From JANWXD01 sp035575135 (GTDB lineage Bacteria; Acidobacteriota; Terriglobia; Bryobacterales; Bryobacteraceae), in the NCBI GenBank assembly GCA_035575135.1, contig DATLYE010000078.1, positions 1 to 64,000 on the forward strand: a stretch of DNA of 64,000 nucleotides, read 5' to 3'. The translations under genes were made by a program, and so were the position numbers. Below, piece by piece: positions 26,389 to 34,463 of the stretch. Below the pieces are notes generated by a model. It saw only the letters and a program-made list of their open reading frames with translations. It was not told the origin of the DNA and ran no database searches. The first letter of the stretch is position 1. Every line of letters starts with the position of its first letter.

Positions 26389-27813
26389 TCAGCCCTCCAG
26401 AGTCCGGTACAAGACCTGGTACTGCGCCGCCGAAGCCTTCCAGGAAAAATCGCGCTCCATGCCGTTGCGCATCAGGCTGCGCCACCGGCCGGGCTCATGC
26501 CAGGCGGCAAGAGCCTCGCGGAGCGCGCCGAGCAAGGCGGCGCCGGAATGCTCCTTGAACTTGAAGCCGGTGCTCTCATCAATGGTATCATCCAGGCCCC
26601 CGGTGGCGCGCACCACGGGCACGGTTCCGTAACGGAGGCTGTAGATCTGGTTGAGGCCGCAGGGTTCGTAGCGGCTGGGCATGAGGAAGATGTCGGCGCC
26701 GGCCTCGATCTTGTGGGCGAGTGCGTTGTCGTAGGCGATGCGCACGGCGATCTTGGAAGGGCAGGCCGCGGCCAGATCCCGGAACAACTGCTCGTAACGC
26801 GGCTCGCCGGTGCCGAGCGCCACCAGCGAGAGGTCCATCTGGACGAGCTCCCCGGCGATCTCCTCGAGCAGGTCGAAGCCTTTCTGACTGACGAAGCGGG
26901 AGACGATGCCGACCAGCGGCCGTTCCATGGCGGCCTCGGGCAGACCGAAGATGGCGATCAGGTCGCGCTTGCAGATCTGTTTGCCGCTCAGATCGGCTGC
27001 CGAGTACCGGGCCGCGATGTAGGGGTCGGTTTCCGGATTCCACTCCGAGTAGTCGGCTCCGTTCAGGATTCCGTATACGCGGCCGGCGCGGGCCCGCAGC
27101 ACGCCGTCCAGCCCGAAGCCGTACTCCGGCGTCTGGATTTCGGCTGCGTAGGTCTTGCTAACGGTGCTGACGGCGTCGCTCCAAATGATGCCCCCTTTGA
27201 GGAGGTTGACCTTGCCGTAGAACTCCAGCCCGTTGATGTGGAACACGCTGTGGTCGAGCCCCATCTCGGGCAGGGTCGCCGGCTCGAAAATTCCCTGGTA
27301 TCCGAGATTGTGGATGGTAAGGAGGATCCTGGAGGTCATCAAGGTGGGATCTCCCGCCAGGACGGTGCGCAGGTAGACGGGCACCAGCGATGCCTGCCAA
27401 TCGTGGCAATGAAACAGGCGGGGGCGCACGAGGTGGCGGGCCAGAGCGATGGCCGCACGGCAGAGCACCGCGAAGCGTATGTGGTTGTCGGGAAAGTCCC
27501 GGCCCGCCGCGTCGGTGTACAAGCCCTCGCGGGCGAACAAGGGAGGACAATCCACGAGGTAGTAAGGGACGCCGGAGCGGTTGGCCACCCAGATGTCCAC
27601 CGGGTAGCAGGTACCGCCGAGCCAGACGGGGTGGCCGGCCCAGATGCGTTCGCCCTCTTCAGCGTTGCCGCCGCGGTACCGCGGCAGTACGACGGCGACC
27701 TCCTCACCCAGGGCGTGCAACGCGAGCGGGAGCGCACCCAGGACATCCGCCAGCCCGCCGGACTTGACAAACGGACTGGCTTCGGGTGTGACCATCAGCA
27801 CCTTGCCCGGCAT
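26389..27813 (-). CDS. glgA: Glycogen synthase (ADP-glucose type)
   Basis: A 474-aa GT5 enzyme that adds glucose from ADP-glucose to growing alpha-1,4-glucan. The N-terminal glycosyltransferase domain opens VLMVTPEASPFVKSGGLADVLGALP, which includes the KSGGL nucleotide-binding loop. LTIHNLGYQGIF and the NGADYSEWNPETD acceptor segment follow. The C-terminal domain carries GIVSRFVSQKGFDLL and SRYEPCGLNQIYSLRYG with the catalytic Glu. The ATG at 27813 matches the family start; an ATG at 27834 would add seven residues. It is divergent from the DUF1080 gene across only 69 nt. The other glg genes are not in view. Confidence 0.95.
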   Translation of the reverse strand: MPGKVLMVTPEASPFVKSGGLADVLGALPLALHALGEEVAVVLPRYRGGNAEEGERIWAGHPVWLGGTCYPVDIWVANRSGVPYYLVDCPPLFAREGLYTDAAGRDFPDNHIRFAVLCRAAIALARHLVRPRLFHCHDWQASLVPVYLRTVLAGDPTLMTSRILLTIHNLGYQGIFEPATLPEMGLDHSVFHINGLEFYGKVNLLKGGIIWSDAVSTVSKTYAAEIQTPEYGFGLDGVLRARAGRVYGILNGADYSEWNPETDPYIAARYSAADLSGKQICKRDLIAIFGLPEAAMERPLVGIVSRFVSQKGFDLLEEIAGELVQMDLSLVALGTGEPRYEQLFRDLAAACPSKIAVRIAYDNALAHKIEAGADIFLMPSRYEPCGLNQIYSLRYGTVPVVRATGGLDDTIDESTGFKFKEHSGAALLGALREALAAWHEPGRWRSLMRNGMERDFSWKASAAQYQVLYRTLEG

Positions 27814-27882
27814 GGTAAGAAAACAGCCTATCATTCGCGTGCGTTCTGGTATGCTGGCACGTTGTCCAGGAGGCGACTCGGG

Positions 27883-28734
27883 ATGCCAGAGTGGAGCGCA
27901 CGCCGAAGACGGCTGGCCGCGGTGACCTGCGCGGCCGCGATTGCGGGAGCGGTGACGTTGTGGTGCCAGCAGAGGTCACGGGAGCGAACTTCGCCGCCGG
28001 GCTACGAGGATACCCCCGTACTGCCTGGGCAGAAGTGGCGCGTGCATGACTTGCACCGGCCGCATCCGCCGGTGGTGGCGCCGGGCGCCCGAGCGGGCGA
28101 TCCGCCTTCGGATGCCATCGTGCTGTTTGACGGCAAGGATCTGTCGCAATGGGTGCAGCGCGGGCGCGGCGTTGATCGAGGCAAGCTCGTCTCACCGCGC
28201 TGGAAGGTGGAGAACGGCTACATGGAGGTCGTGGGCGGCACCGGCGATCTGGTGACCAAAGAGAAGTTCGGGGATTGCCAGCTTCATATCGAATGGGCGG
28301 CGCCCGCGGAAATTGACGGCTCGGGGCAGTGGCGGGGCAACAGCGGTGTCCTGCTCATGAGCCGCTATGAGATCCAGGTGCTGGACTCGTGGGAAAACCC
28401 CACGTATGCCGACGGACAGGCCGGGGCGATTTATGGCCAGTGGCCGCCCTTGGTGAATCCTGCGCGGAAGCCGGGCCAGTGGCAGAGCTTCGACATCGTC
28501 TTCGAGGCGCCGCGGTTTGAAGGCGATCAACTCGTCAAGCCCGCCTACGTGACGGTGTTTTACAACGGCGTGCTGGTGCATCACCGCCAGGAGATCATCG
28601 GGCGGATGGCGCACCGGCGCGTAGGAACGTACGCACCGCACGGGCCGGAAGAACCCCTCGCCCTACAGGACCACGACACAAAGGTGCGGTATCGCAACAT
28701 CTGGATCCGGCGACTGAAGGGCTACGAGCAGTAG
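27883..28734 (+). CDS. Secreted DUF1080 (3-keto-disaccharide hydrolase-like) protein
   Basis: A 283-aa exported protein of the DUF1080 family, a concanavalin/LamG-like beta-sandwich seen in many sugar-degrading soil bacteria. The N-terminus has basic residues then a hydrophobic stretch (RRRLAAVTCAAAIAGAVTLW). The domain starts DAIVLFDGKDLSQWV, with GNSGVLLMSRYEIQVLDSW in the middle and KVRYRNIWIRRL at the end, all family landmarks. Some members hydrolyse 3-keto-glucosides; that activity is not shown here. A TATGCT box near 27849 and GGAGG upstream of the ATG mark its start. It may be co-transcribed with the GH43 gene 74 nt downstream. Confidence 0.85.
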   Translation: MPEWSARRRRLAAVTCAAAIAGAVTLWCQQRSRERTSPPGYEDTPVLPGQKWRVHDLHRPHPPVVAPGARAGDPPSDAIVLFDGKDLSQWVQRGRGVDRGKLVSPRWKVENGYMEVVGGTGDLVTKEKFGDCQLHIEWAAPAEIDGSGQWRGNSGVLLMSRYEIQVLDSWENPTYADGQAGAIYGQWPPLVNPARKPGQWQSFDIVFEAPRFEGDQLVKPAYVTVFYNGVLVHHRQEIIGRMAHRRVGTYAPHGPEEPLALQDHDTKVRYRNIWIRRLKGYEQ

Positions 28735-28808
28735 ACCGGAGGGGCCCCGGGTTCCAGTTCGGCCTGAGATTCGAGTTCTGAGGACGGACGCCAGACCGTC
28801 GTGCTGCT

Positions 28809-29843
28809 ATGGGGAGCCGACGAACGCACTTCGGGCTGATCACGGCATGTAGCCTGCTGGTCGTGTGGGTCGGCTTGAGCCGCCTGGAGGCGGCCGGCCC
28901 GGCACCGCAGTGGCTGCCACTCGAAGGCGACCTCGAAGGCGTGCACGATCCCGTCATCATCAAGGAACGCGACACCTATTACGTATTCTCGACCGGCGGA
29001 AGACCAGGCCAGGGTGTGATCCCGATCCGGACCTCCCGCGACCTGCGGCACTGGACGCTCGCCGGGTATGTGTTTGACAAGCTGCCGGAGTGGGCGGTCC
29101 AGGAGATCCCCAAGGCACGAGGGGCGTGGGCTCCGGACATTTCCTACTTCAACGGCAGGTACCACCTGTATTATTCCGTCTCGACCTTCGGCAGCCGGAA
29201 TTCGGCCATCGGGCTGGCGACGAACAAAACACTGGACCCGACGAGCCCGGATTACAAGTGGCAGGATGAAGGGATGGTGCTGCGATCGTACGAAGACAAG
29301 GACGACTGGAACGCTATTGATCCGAACCTGGTGGTGGAAGGTCCGGACCGCCTGTGGCTGTGCTGGGGGAGTTTCTGGGGCGGAATCAAGATGCGGCGCA
29401 TTGATCCTCGCACCGGCAAGCTGTCGGCCGCCGAAACCACCCTTTACTCGCTGGCGAGTCGTCCCCGCGAGGCGCCCGTCAACGGGGCGATCGAGGCCCC
29501 CTTCATCATCCGCCACGGCGGCTACTGGTATCTGTTTGCCTCTTTCGACCGATGCTGCCGCGGCGCCAAGAGTACATATCACGTCGTGGTAGGGCGTTCC
29601 CGAAGCGTCACCGGTCCGTATATGGACAAGTCCGGGAGGTTGATGACCGAAGGCGGCGGCAGCGTCGTCCTCGAGGCCACAACGCCGAACTGGCGCGGGC
29701 CGGGGCACAATGCCGTTTTGCGAGACCAGACCGGCGACTACGTGGTGTTTCATGCCTATCATGGCACGAGCGGCAGGCCGTACTTGCACATCTCCACCAT
29801 GGTGTGGGAGGATGGCTGGCCGCGCGTCGCGCCTCTGCCCTAG
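28809..29843 (+). CDS. Secreted GH43 arabinan endo-1,5-alpha-L-arabinosidase-like enzyme
   Basis: A 344-aa exported five-bladed propeller glycosidase of family GH43. The signal peptide covers FGLITACSLLVVWVGLSRLEAA. The three acidic catalytic positions are visible: Asp in EGVHDPVIIKE (general base), Asp in NAIDPNLVVE (pKa modulator) and Glu in GAIEAPFIIRHGGYWYLF (general acid). RGAWAPDISYFNGRYHLYYS and GPGHNAVL, which holds a likely calcium/chloride-site His, are typical of arabinanases. It probably cuts alpha-1,5-arabinan of pectin in the periplasm or outside the cell. The DUF1080 gene upstream fits polysaccharide use. Confidence 0.88.
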   Translation: MGSRRTHFGLITACSLLVVWVGLSRLEAAGPAPQWLPLEGDLEGVHDPVIIKERDTYYVFSTGGRPGQGVIPIRTSRDLRHWTLAGYVFDKLPEWAVQEIPKARGAWAPDISYFNGRYHLYYSVSTFGSRNSAIGLATNKTLDPTSPDYKWQDEGMVLRSYEDKDDWNAIDPNLVVEGPDRLWLCWGSFWGGIKMRRIDPRTGKLSAAETTLYSLASRPREAPVNGAIEAPFIIRHGGYWYLFASFDRCCRGAKSTYHVVVGRSRSVTGPYMDKSGRLMTEGGGSVVLEATTPNWRGPGHNAVLRDQTGDYVVFHAYHGTSGRPYLHISTMVWEDGWPRVAPLP

Positions 29844-30049
29844 CTTCAACACAGTTTAAATTGGTCAGTCTCCCCAGCCAAACCCGTCGTTTCAGCCCCT
29901 CTGCGGTGTTGTTCTTGGCTTGCGCCGTCCTCGCTCTCCGATCCGCCGCGGCCGGCGCCGGCAGCTCGTAAAATCTCCCGGCCGGCGGGAGAGGTTGTCG
30001 GCCCCGGCTGATACAATACCGGATGCTTCGAAAAGGAGGGGCGCGATTG

Positions 30050-31075
30050 ATGCCGAAGATCGTGGCCGTGGCGACAGCCGTGCCGCGGTACCGTTACGCG
30101 CAGGAGACGCTGCTCGAGATGGCCGGGCGCGATCGCCAGCGCGAGGCCTTCTTTCTGAACAGCGACATCCGGTACCGGCACCTGTATTTCGAGCCGGGAT
30201 TTCGCGGCGGGGAGACGCTCGAGGAAATGAATGAGCGCGCGCGGCGCGGGGCCATGGAAATCGGCAAACAGGCGCTCGGCTGCTGCATGAGCCGCGCCGG
30301 TCTCAGCCCGGGCGAAGTCCACTTCCTGGCCACGACGACGTGCACGGTGACGCTGTGCCCGCATCTGGATACGCTGTTCATCCGTGATCTCGGTCTCGGT
30401 CCGCGCATCCAGCGGGCGCATATCGGCGACAGCGGATGTGCCAGCGCCATGGTGGCGTTGCAAGCCGCCTGGAACCACGTGCGGGCCTATCCGGGGCACC
30501 GCGCGTTGATCGCGGCCGTGGAAATCTGCTCGGCGGCGTACTACCGCGACGGGACGACCGAGTCGGTGATCGGCGAGGCGATCTTTGCCGACGGCGCCGG
30601 GGCCTTGTGCCTGGCCGAGGACGGCTCGCGCCCCGGCTTCGAGGTGCTGGCGCACCACACGGTCATCCGCTCCGAATACATTCACCTGATGGGATTTGAC
30701 TTCCCGGGTGGGTACCGGCGACTGGTGCTGTCAAAAGACGTGCGGCACACCGGCGCCAGGATGCTGGAGGAACTGGCGGGCGAGATGCTTGCGGCGCACG
30801 ATCTCAAACGCCAGGACATCCGTTTCTGGATCCTGCATTCCGCCGGCCGCAAAGTGCTCGATAACGCACAGGCCCTGCTGGGCCTGAGCGAGGAGGAGAT
30901 GGCCTTTTCCCGCTCCGTGCTGCGCGACTACGGGAACATGTCTTCGGCCACGGTGCTGTTCGTGCTGGAGCGCGTGATCCAATCGGGTCTTCCTCGCGAT
31001 GGCGACCTTGCGGTGATGGCGGCGCTCGGTCCGGGTTTTGCCGCCGAAGGAGCACTGCTCCAATGGCGCGCCTGA
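30050..31075 (+). CDS. Type III polyketide synthase
   Basis: A 341-aa chalcone/stilbene-synthase-like enzyme. These homodimers condense an acyl-CoA starter with malonyl-CoA to make pyrones, resorcinols or phloroglucinols. The catalytic triad is visible: Cys130 in GDSGCASAMVALQ, His in FWILHSAGRKVLD and Asn in RDYGNMSSATVLFVLE. The usual HPGG around the His reads HSAG here. The ATG at 30050 has AAAGGAGGGG upstream; an ATG at 30023 lies before that site. The stop overlaps the methyltransferase start by 13 nt, and an FAD oxidoreductase follows, so this is a three-gene biosynthetic operon. Confidence 0.9.
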   Translation: MPKIVAVATAVPRYRYAQETLLEMAGRDRQREAFFLNSDIRYRHLYFEPGFRGGETLEEMNERARRGAMEIGKQALGCCMSRAGLSPGEVHFLATTTCTVTLCPHLDTLFIRDLGLGPRIQRAHIGDSGCASAMVALQAAWNHVRAYPGHRALIAAVEICSAAYYRDGTTESVIGEAIFADGAGALCLAEDGSRPGFEVLAHHTVIRSEYIHLMGFDFPGGYRRLVLSKDVRHTGARMLEELAGEMLAAHDLKRQDIRFWILHSAGRKVLDNAQALLGLSEEEMAFSRSVLRDYGNMSSATVLFVLERVIQSGLPRDGDLAVMAALGPGFAAEGALLQWRA

Positions 31076-31785
31076 GGACGGTGGTGCGCGCAGCACGGCA
31101 GGAAATCCTGGATCAGGCCGTTCTCGACGAGGCTGAACTCGAGGGCAGCCTGCGGGACCTCGAGCGGCTGAACCGGTGGTTTGGCGGCACGGCAGCGGTG
31201 CTGGAGGAGCTCGAGAGGCTGCAAGAGAAGGCCGGCGATGCGCCCTTGCGGATCCTCGATGCCGGCACCGGAGGTGCGGATATCCCGCGGGCGATTGTGC
31301 GCTGGGCGGCACGGTGCGGCTTTCGAGTCGAGATTGTAGCTTGCGAACGGCACCCGCAGATTGCGCGTGCGGCGAGAGTGCGCTGTTGCGGCTTCCCGGA
31401 AATCCAGATTGTGGAACAAAACCTGCTGGCGGCCCGGTGGCCCGCCGGGTACTTTGACTACGTGCTGTGCTCGCTTACGTTGCACCACCTCGACGACCGT
31501 GAGGCGGTGGCCTTGCTGCAACGCCTGGCAGAGGCGGCCCGCAAAGCGGTCATTGTCAGCGATCTGGAGCGCAGCCCTGTAGCGCTGGCCGGCGTGTGGG
31601 TCGCCACGCGGCTGCTGAGCCGGAACCGGATGACACGCCACGACGGCCCGCTCAGCGTGCGGCGCGCGTTCCGGCCGGAAGAGCTGGTCGAGCTGGGACT
31701 CCGCGCAGGGCTGCGCGTGAGCCGGTGTTACCGCCGGCCGTTTTTCCGGCTCGTGGCCGTCTTTGAGGGGGCGGCAGGCGGATGA
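31063..31785 (+). CDS. Class I SAM-dependent methyltransferase (polyketide tailoring)
   Basis: A 240-aa methyltransferase. An N-terminal helical stretch (AELEGSLRDLERLNRWFGG) precedes the SAM-binding motif I, LRILDAGTGGADIPRAIVRWA. VEIVACERHPQIARAA is motif II, YFDYVLCSLTLHHLDD motif IV. The C-terminal region has a basic RMTRHDGPLSVRRAFRPEELVEL segment. The gene sits between a type III PKS and an FAD oxidoreductase, overlapping both (13 and 4 nt). It probably O- or C-methylates the polyketide product; that role is an inference from context. Confidence 0.85.
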   Translation: MARLRTVVRAARQEILDQAVLDEAELEGSLRDLERLNRWFGGTAAVLEELERLQEKAGDAPLRILDAGTGGADIPRAIVRWAARCGFRVEIVACERHPQIARAARVRCCGFPEIQIVEQNLLAARWPAGYFDYVLCSLTLHHLDDREAVALLQRLAEAARKAVIVSDLERSPVALAGVWVATRLLSRNRMTRHDGPLSVRRAFRPEELVELGLRAGLRVSRCYRRPFFRLVAVFEGAAGG

Positions 31786-32960
31786 GGGACGTGATCATTG
31801 TCGGCGCCGGTCCGGCGGGCAGCGCGCTGGCGCTGCAACTGGCGCAACTGGGCTGCTCGGTGGTGCTGTTGGACCGCGCGCGTTTCCCGCGCGAGAAGCT
31901 TTGCGGAGATTTCCTGAATCCGCGCTGTGTGGCATTGCTTGAGGAGCTGGGCGTCGCCGCGGCGGTGCGGGCGAAGTCCTCTTCGGTAAAGGCCATGCGA
32001 GTGGTGGCGGGCGGCGGGGAGTTCCGCGCCGCGTACCCGCAGGGAGGCAGCGGACTGGCGATACGGCGTTCGGAACTGGACCGGCTGCTGCTTGAGAGGG
32101 CCTGTGCGGTAAGAGGCGTTGAGTTTATCGAAGGTGCGCGCGCTGAGGAGCTTCTGTATGACGGGCAAACAGTTTGCGGCGTTCGGGTCCGGCTGCACGG
32201 GCAGAGGATCCCGCTGACAGCCCGGATCACGGTGGGCGCCGACGGGAGGAACTCTCTGGTCGGACACCGGCTCGGCTTGCTCCGGTTGCACAGGCGCCAC
32301 CGCAAGACCGCGCTTGGGGCCCGTTACGAGGTGGCGCCGCTTAAAACCGGCATGGCCGAAGTGTTTCTCGGGCGCCGCTCGTACGCCATCGTGAACTATC
32401 TGGCCGACGGCACGGCGAACGTGAGCGTTGTGCTGGATCACCCGGAATTCGTTGCGGCCAGGCAGGAGGGCGGCGGGCTGTGGCAAAGGGCGGTGAGCCG
32501 TTTTCCCGAGTTGTGGCGGCGACTGCACGAGGCCCGGCAGGCAGCGCCCGTGGAGACGCTCGGACCTCTGGCACGATGTGCGCGGCGGGTTTCGTTTGCG
32601 GGCGGATTGCTCGTGGGTGACGCCGCGGGATTCTATGATCCATTCACCGGCGAGGGTGTGTGCGCGGCGCTCGAGTGCGCCCGGATCGCGGCGCCGGTCA
32701 TCCGGAGGGCGCTCGAGAAGGGCGATGTGTCGGCGCGCTCACTGCGTGCTTACGAGCGGCAACGGAAGCGCCTGCTGGGGGTCCGTCTACGGCTGCAACA
32801 GCTCATTCAGGCTGTGATTGGAGAGCCGGTAGTGGCTGGGGCGTTTGTGCGCGTGCTCGCCGAAAGGCCCGAAGCCGCGCGCCGACTGCTGGCCTTGGTG
32901 GGCGGCGTTGCGCCTAGGGTCCCGGAGAAAGCTCCCGGATGCGGATATTGCGGAACATGA
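31782..32960 (+). CDS. FAD-dependent oxidoreductase (geranylgeranyl-reductase/hydroxylase type)
   Basis: A 392-aa flavoprotein with the Rossmann FAD motif VIIVGAGPAGSALALQLAQLG, the PREKLCGDFLNPR segment typical of the geranylgeranyl-reductase branch, and a second FAD motif GLLVGDAAGFYDPFTGEGVCAALE. It is likely to oxidise, reduce or hydroxylate the polyketide made by the upstream genes. Its start overlaps the methyltransferase stop (ATGA). Its last 47 bases (32914-32960) overlap the end of a convergent DUF1080 gene. The C-terminus is Cys-containing (GCGYCGT). Confidence 0.87.
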   Translation: MRDVIIVGAGPAGSALALQLAQLGCSVVLLDRARFPREKLCGDFLNPRCVALLEELGVAAAVRAKSSSVKAMRVVAGGGEFRAAYPQGGSGLAIRRSELDRLLLERACAVRGVEFIEGARAEELLYDGQTVCGVRVRLHGQRIPLTARITVGADGRNSLVGHRLGLLRLHRRHRKTALGARYEVAPLKTGMAEVFLGRRSYAIVNYLADGTANVSVVLDHPEFVAARQEGGGLWQRAVSRFPELWRRLHEARQAAPVETLGPLARCARRVSFAGGLLVGDAAGFYDPFTGEGVCAALECARIAAPVIRRALEKGDVSARSLRAYERQRKRLLGVRLRLQQLIQAVIGEPVVAGAFVRVLAERPEAARRLLALVGGVAPRVPEKAPGCGYCGT

Positions 32961-33555
32961 CGACGGTGTTGCGGTCGTGGAGTTGCAGGCCGATGGGGCC
33001 GCGTTTGGGACGCCCGGGGTCTCCGGGGTGCTCGCAAACCAGTTGGCCGTTCAAAAAGACCTTGATCCCCTCGTTGCGGGACTGGATCTCGAGGTGGTTC
33101 CAGTCATTTTCGCGTTGGACCCCGGGGCGTGCCTGAGCAAACAAATAGATGCTGCCGCTCGGGTAGCGGTCCGGGTAGCCCATGCTGATCTGAATCTCGT
33201 AGCCGATGTGCGAGGGTGTGCGCTCGGGATCGTGCGCTTCGCCGACGGCCCACTGGGCGCGGGAGCTGTCGCGGATGGAGACGCCGCTGTTGCCCTGGTA
33301 GCGGATCCAGTAGTCGAGTTCCAGATCGAACTCGCCGAACTCTTTCTTGGTATACAGCCAGGCCTGGTGGACGGCCTTGCGGAGGTCGCGCTGGCCGAGC
33401 AGCGTGCCGTCCCGCATGACCGTCCAGAGGCCGTCCCCTACGGACTCCCAGCCTTCCAGGTCTTTCCCGTTGAGCAGCGGGACCCAGCCGGACTGGGCGC
33501 GGCAGAAGACCGCCAGCACCAACGTGCAGGCAGCCAAACCTGTGCGGAAGATCAT
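32914..33555 (-). CDS. Secreted DUF1080 protein, short form
   Basis: A 213-aa exported DUF1080 protein. The signal peptide covers IFRTGLAACTLVLAVFCRAQ. The domain follows with WVPLLNGKDLEGWESVGDGLW, YQGNSGVSIRD, IGYEIQISMG and VVMFRNIRIREL, the same landmarks as in the longer paralog at 27883. It probably binds or cleaves a sugar in the periplasm. I used the ATG at 33555; a TTG at 33567 is possible and would sit just behind a minus-strand TAGAAT (33582-33577). Its 3' end overlaps the FAD oxidoreductase gene by 47 bp in the antisense sense. Confidence 0.83.
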   Translation of the reverse strand: MIFRTGLAACTLVLAVFCRAQSGWVPLLNGKDLEGWESVGDGLWTVMRDGTLLGQRDLRKAVHQAWLYTKKEFGEFDLELDYWIRYQGNSGVSIRDSSRAQWAVGEAHDPERTPSHIGYEIQISMGYPDRYPSGSIYLFAQARPGVQRENDWNHLEIQSRNEGIKVFLNGQLVCEHPGDPGRPKRGPIGLQLHDRNTVVMFRNIRIRELSPGP

Positions 33556-33601
33556 GGCGCGGGTCAAAGCGCCATTATTCTAGCAGACCCGCGCCAAGAG
33601 C

Positions 33602-34183
33602 TCAGGCCGCGTTCTGCCGGAGCGGGGGCCGCAGCGTGCACCGGCGTTGGTTCGGGTCCGAAGCCACGCGCGGCGTCGCCGAGAGGTCGGGCTCCCGCGT
33701 CGTGGAATAAAAATACTCATCGAGAGGAAACAGGCCGTAGGGCCTGAGTTCGCGAAATACCCGCCCGAGCTTTTGTTCGATGCGGTAGACCGCGTGGAAG
33801 AAGTTGCCGCGGTCCAAGCCCAGTTTGCGGCAGCACAGCTTCCAGTCGCCACCCAGCAGGAAGTGGTACTTGAAGATCTTGTACTCGAGTTCGTTCAGGG
33901 TGCGGCGGCTGACCAGGCAGAAGTCCGCGATGTATTCTTCGTCTTTGCGGCCCCAAACAAAGCGGCCGTCGCGCCCGCGGACTCGTTCCAGAGAGACCTG
34001 GCTCATGTATTTTTCCTTTTCGACGCAGTGCCGGAACCGTGCGTAGCAAGCGCGGAAGATGGCCCTCAAGACGCAGTTGCAGGGCTCCAACCGGCTCCCG
34101 CGGCTCATCCGCAGCCCCAATCCGTGACACTGGGTGCAGCTTTGGCGAGCAAGGGCGATGGTGTCTGATCGGGTCCATTGCAT
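33602..34183 (-). CDS. Zinc-ribbon hypothetical protein, 193 aa
   Basis: A 193-aa cytosolic protein that I do not recognise. The N-terminus has CTQCHGLG (residues 16-23) and CNC (35-37), a DnaJ-like half zinc finger. A Cys-rich helix (FRACYARFRHC) follows. The C-terminal half is a helical region with LNELEYKIFKYHFLLGGDWKLCCRKLGLDRGNFFHAVYRIEQKLGRVFREL, which has the look of a sigma-factor or HTH-type DNA-binding segment. The start ATG at 34183 has GGGAGGAAC upstream; an open frame runs further to 34321 into the intergenic region. It is divergent from a cI-like repressor, so it may be a regulatory partner. Confidence 0.65.
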   Translation of the reverse strand: MQWTRSDTIALARQSCTQCHGLGLRMSRGSRLEPCNCVLRAIFRACYARFRHCVEKEKYMSQVSLERVRGRDGRFVWGRKDEEYIADFCLVSRRTLNELEYKIFKYHFLLGGDWKLCCRKLGLDRGNFFHAVYRIEQKLGRVFRELRPYGLFPLDEYFYSTTREPDLSATPRVASDPNQRRCTLRPPLRQNAA

Positions 34184-34463
34184 GACGTGTTGTTCCTCCC
34201 GCCGTCCGCCGCCTGGCGAGGGGCGGCGTCCGGTACTCGTCCACCACCATATCGCGGCCGAAAAATCCGTCAATCCCCTTAGGAAAAGAATTTGAAATTG
34301 GGAAGAAATTTCGGTCAGCACCCCCGAGGATCTAATTGAAAATAAAGGAGAAATTCTTCGAAGAAATTTCGCGATAAATTTTCGAAAAGCCTGATGAATT
34401 TCTGGTATGATTTCTTATGCCCGGTGGTCTATTTCGGACAGAAATATCCCGGGCGGTGGCAGT
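34184..34463. promoter_or_regulatory. AT-rich divergent control region with palindrome and direct repeats
   Basis: This 280-bp gap is the most AT-rich stretch seen in the window. It holds a perfect 12-bp palindrome, TTCTTCGAAGAA (34356-34367), and a 12-bp direct repeat, GAAGAAATTTCG, at 34302-34313 and 34362-34373. The two copies are exactly 60 bp apart, about six helical turns. Related GAATTTC/GAAATA motifs continue to 34445. A TATGAT box at 34406-34411 may serve the repressor gene. The layout is that of an operator region bound by the neighbouring HTH protein. Confidence 0.6.

Noticed and set aside
26497..27882. Open frame upstream and in phase with the DUF1080 gene
   Set aside because: It is antisense to glgA; the DUF1080 signal peptide and ribosome site fix the start at 27883.
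29975..29993. Terminator after the GH43 gene (TCTCCCG/CGGGAGA hairpin)
   Set aside because: The stem is present but is not followed by a T run, so termination is not supported.
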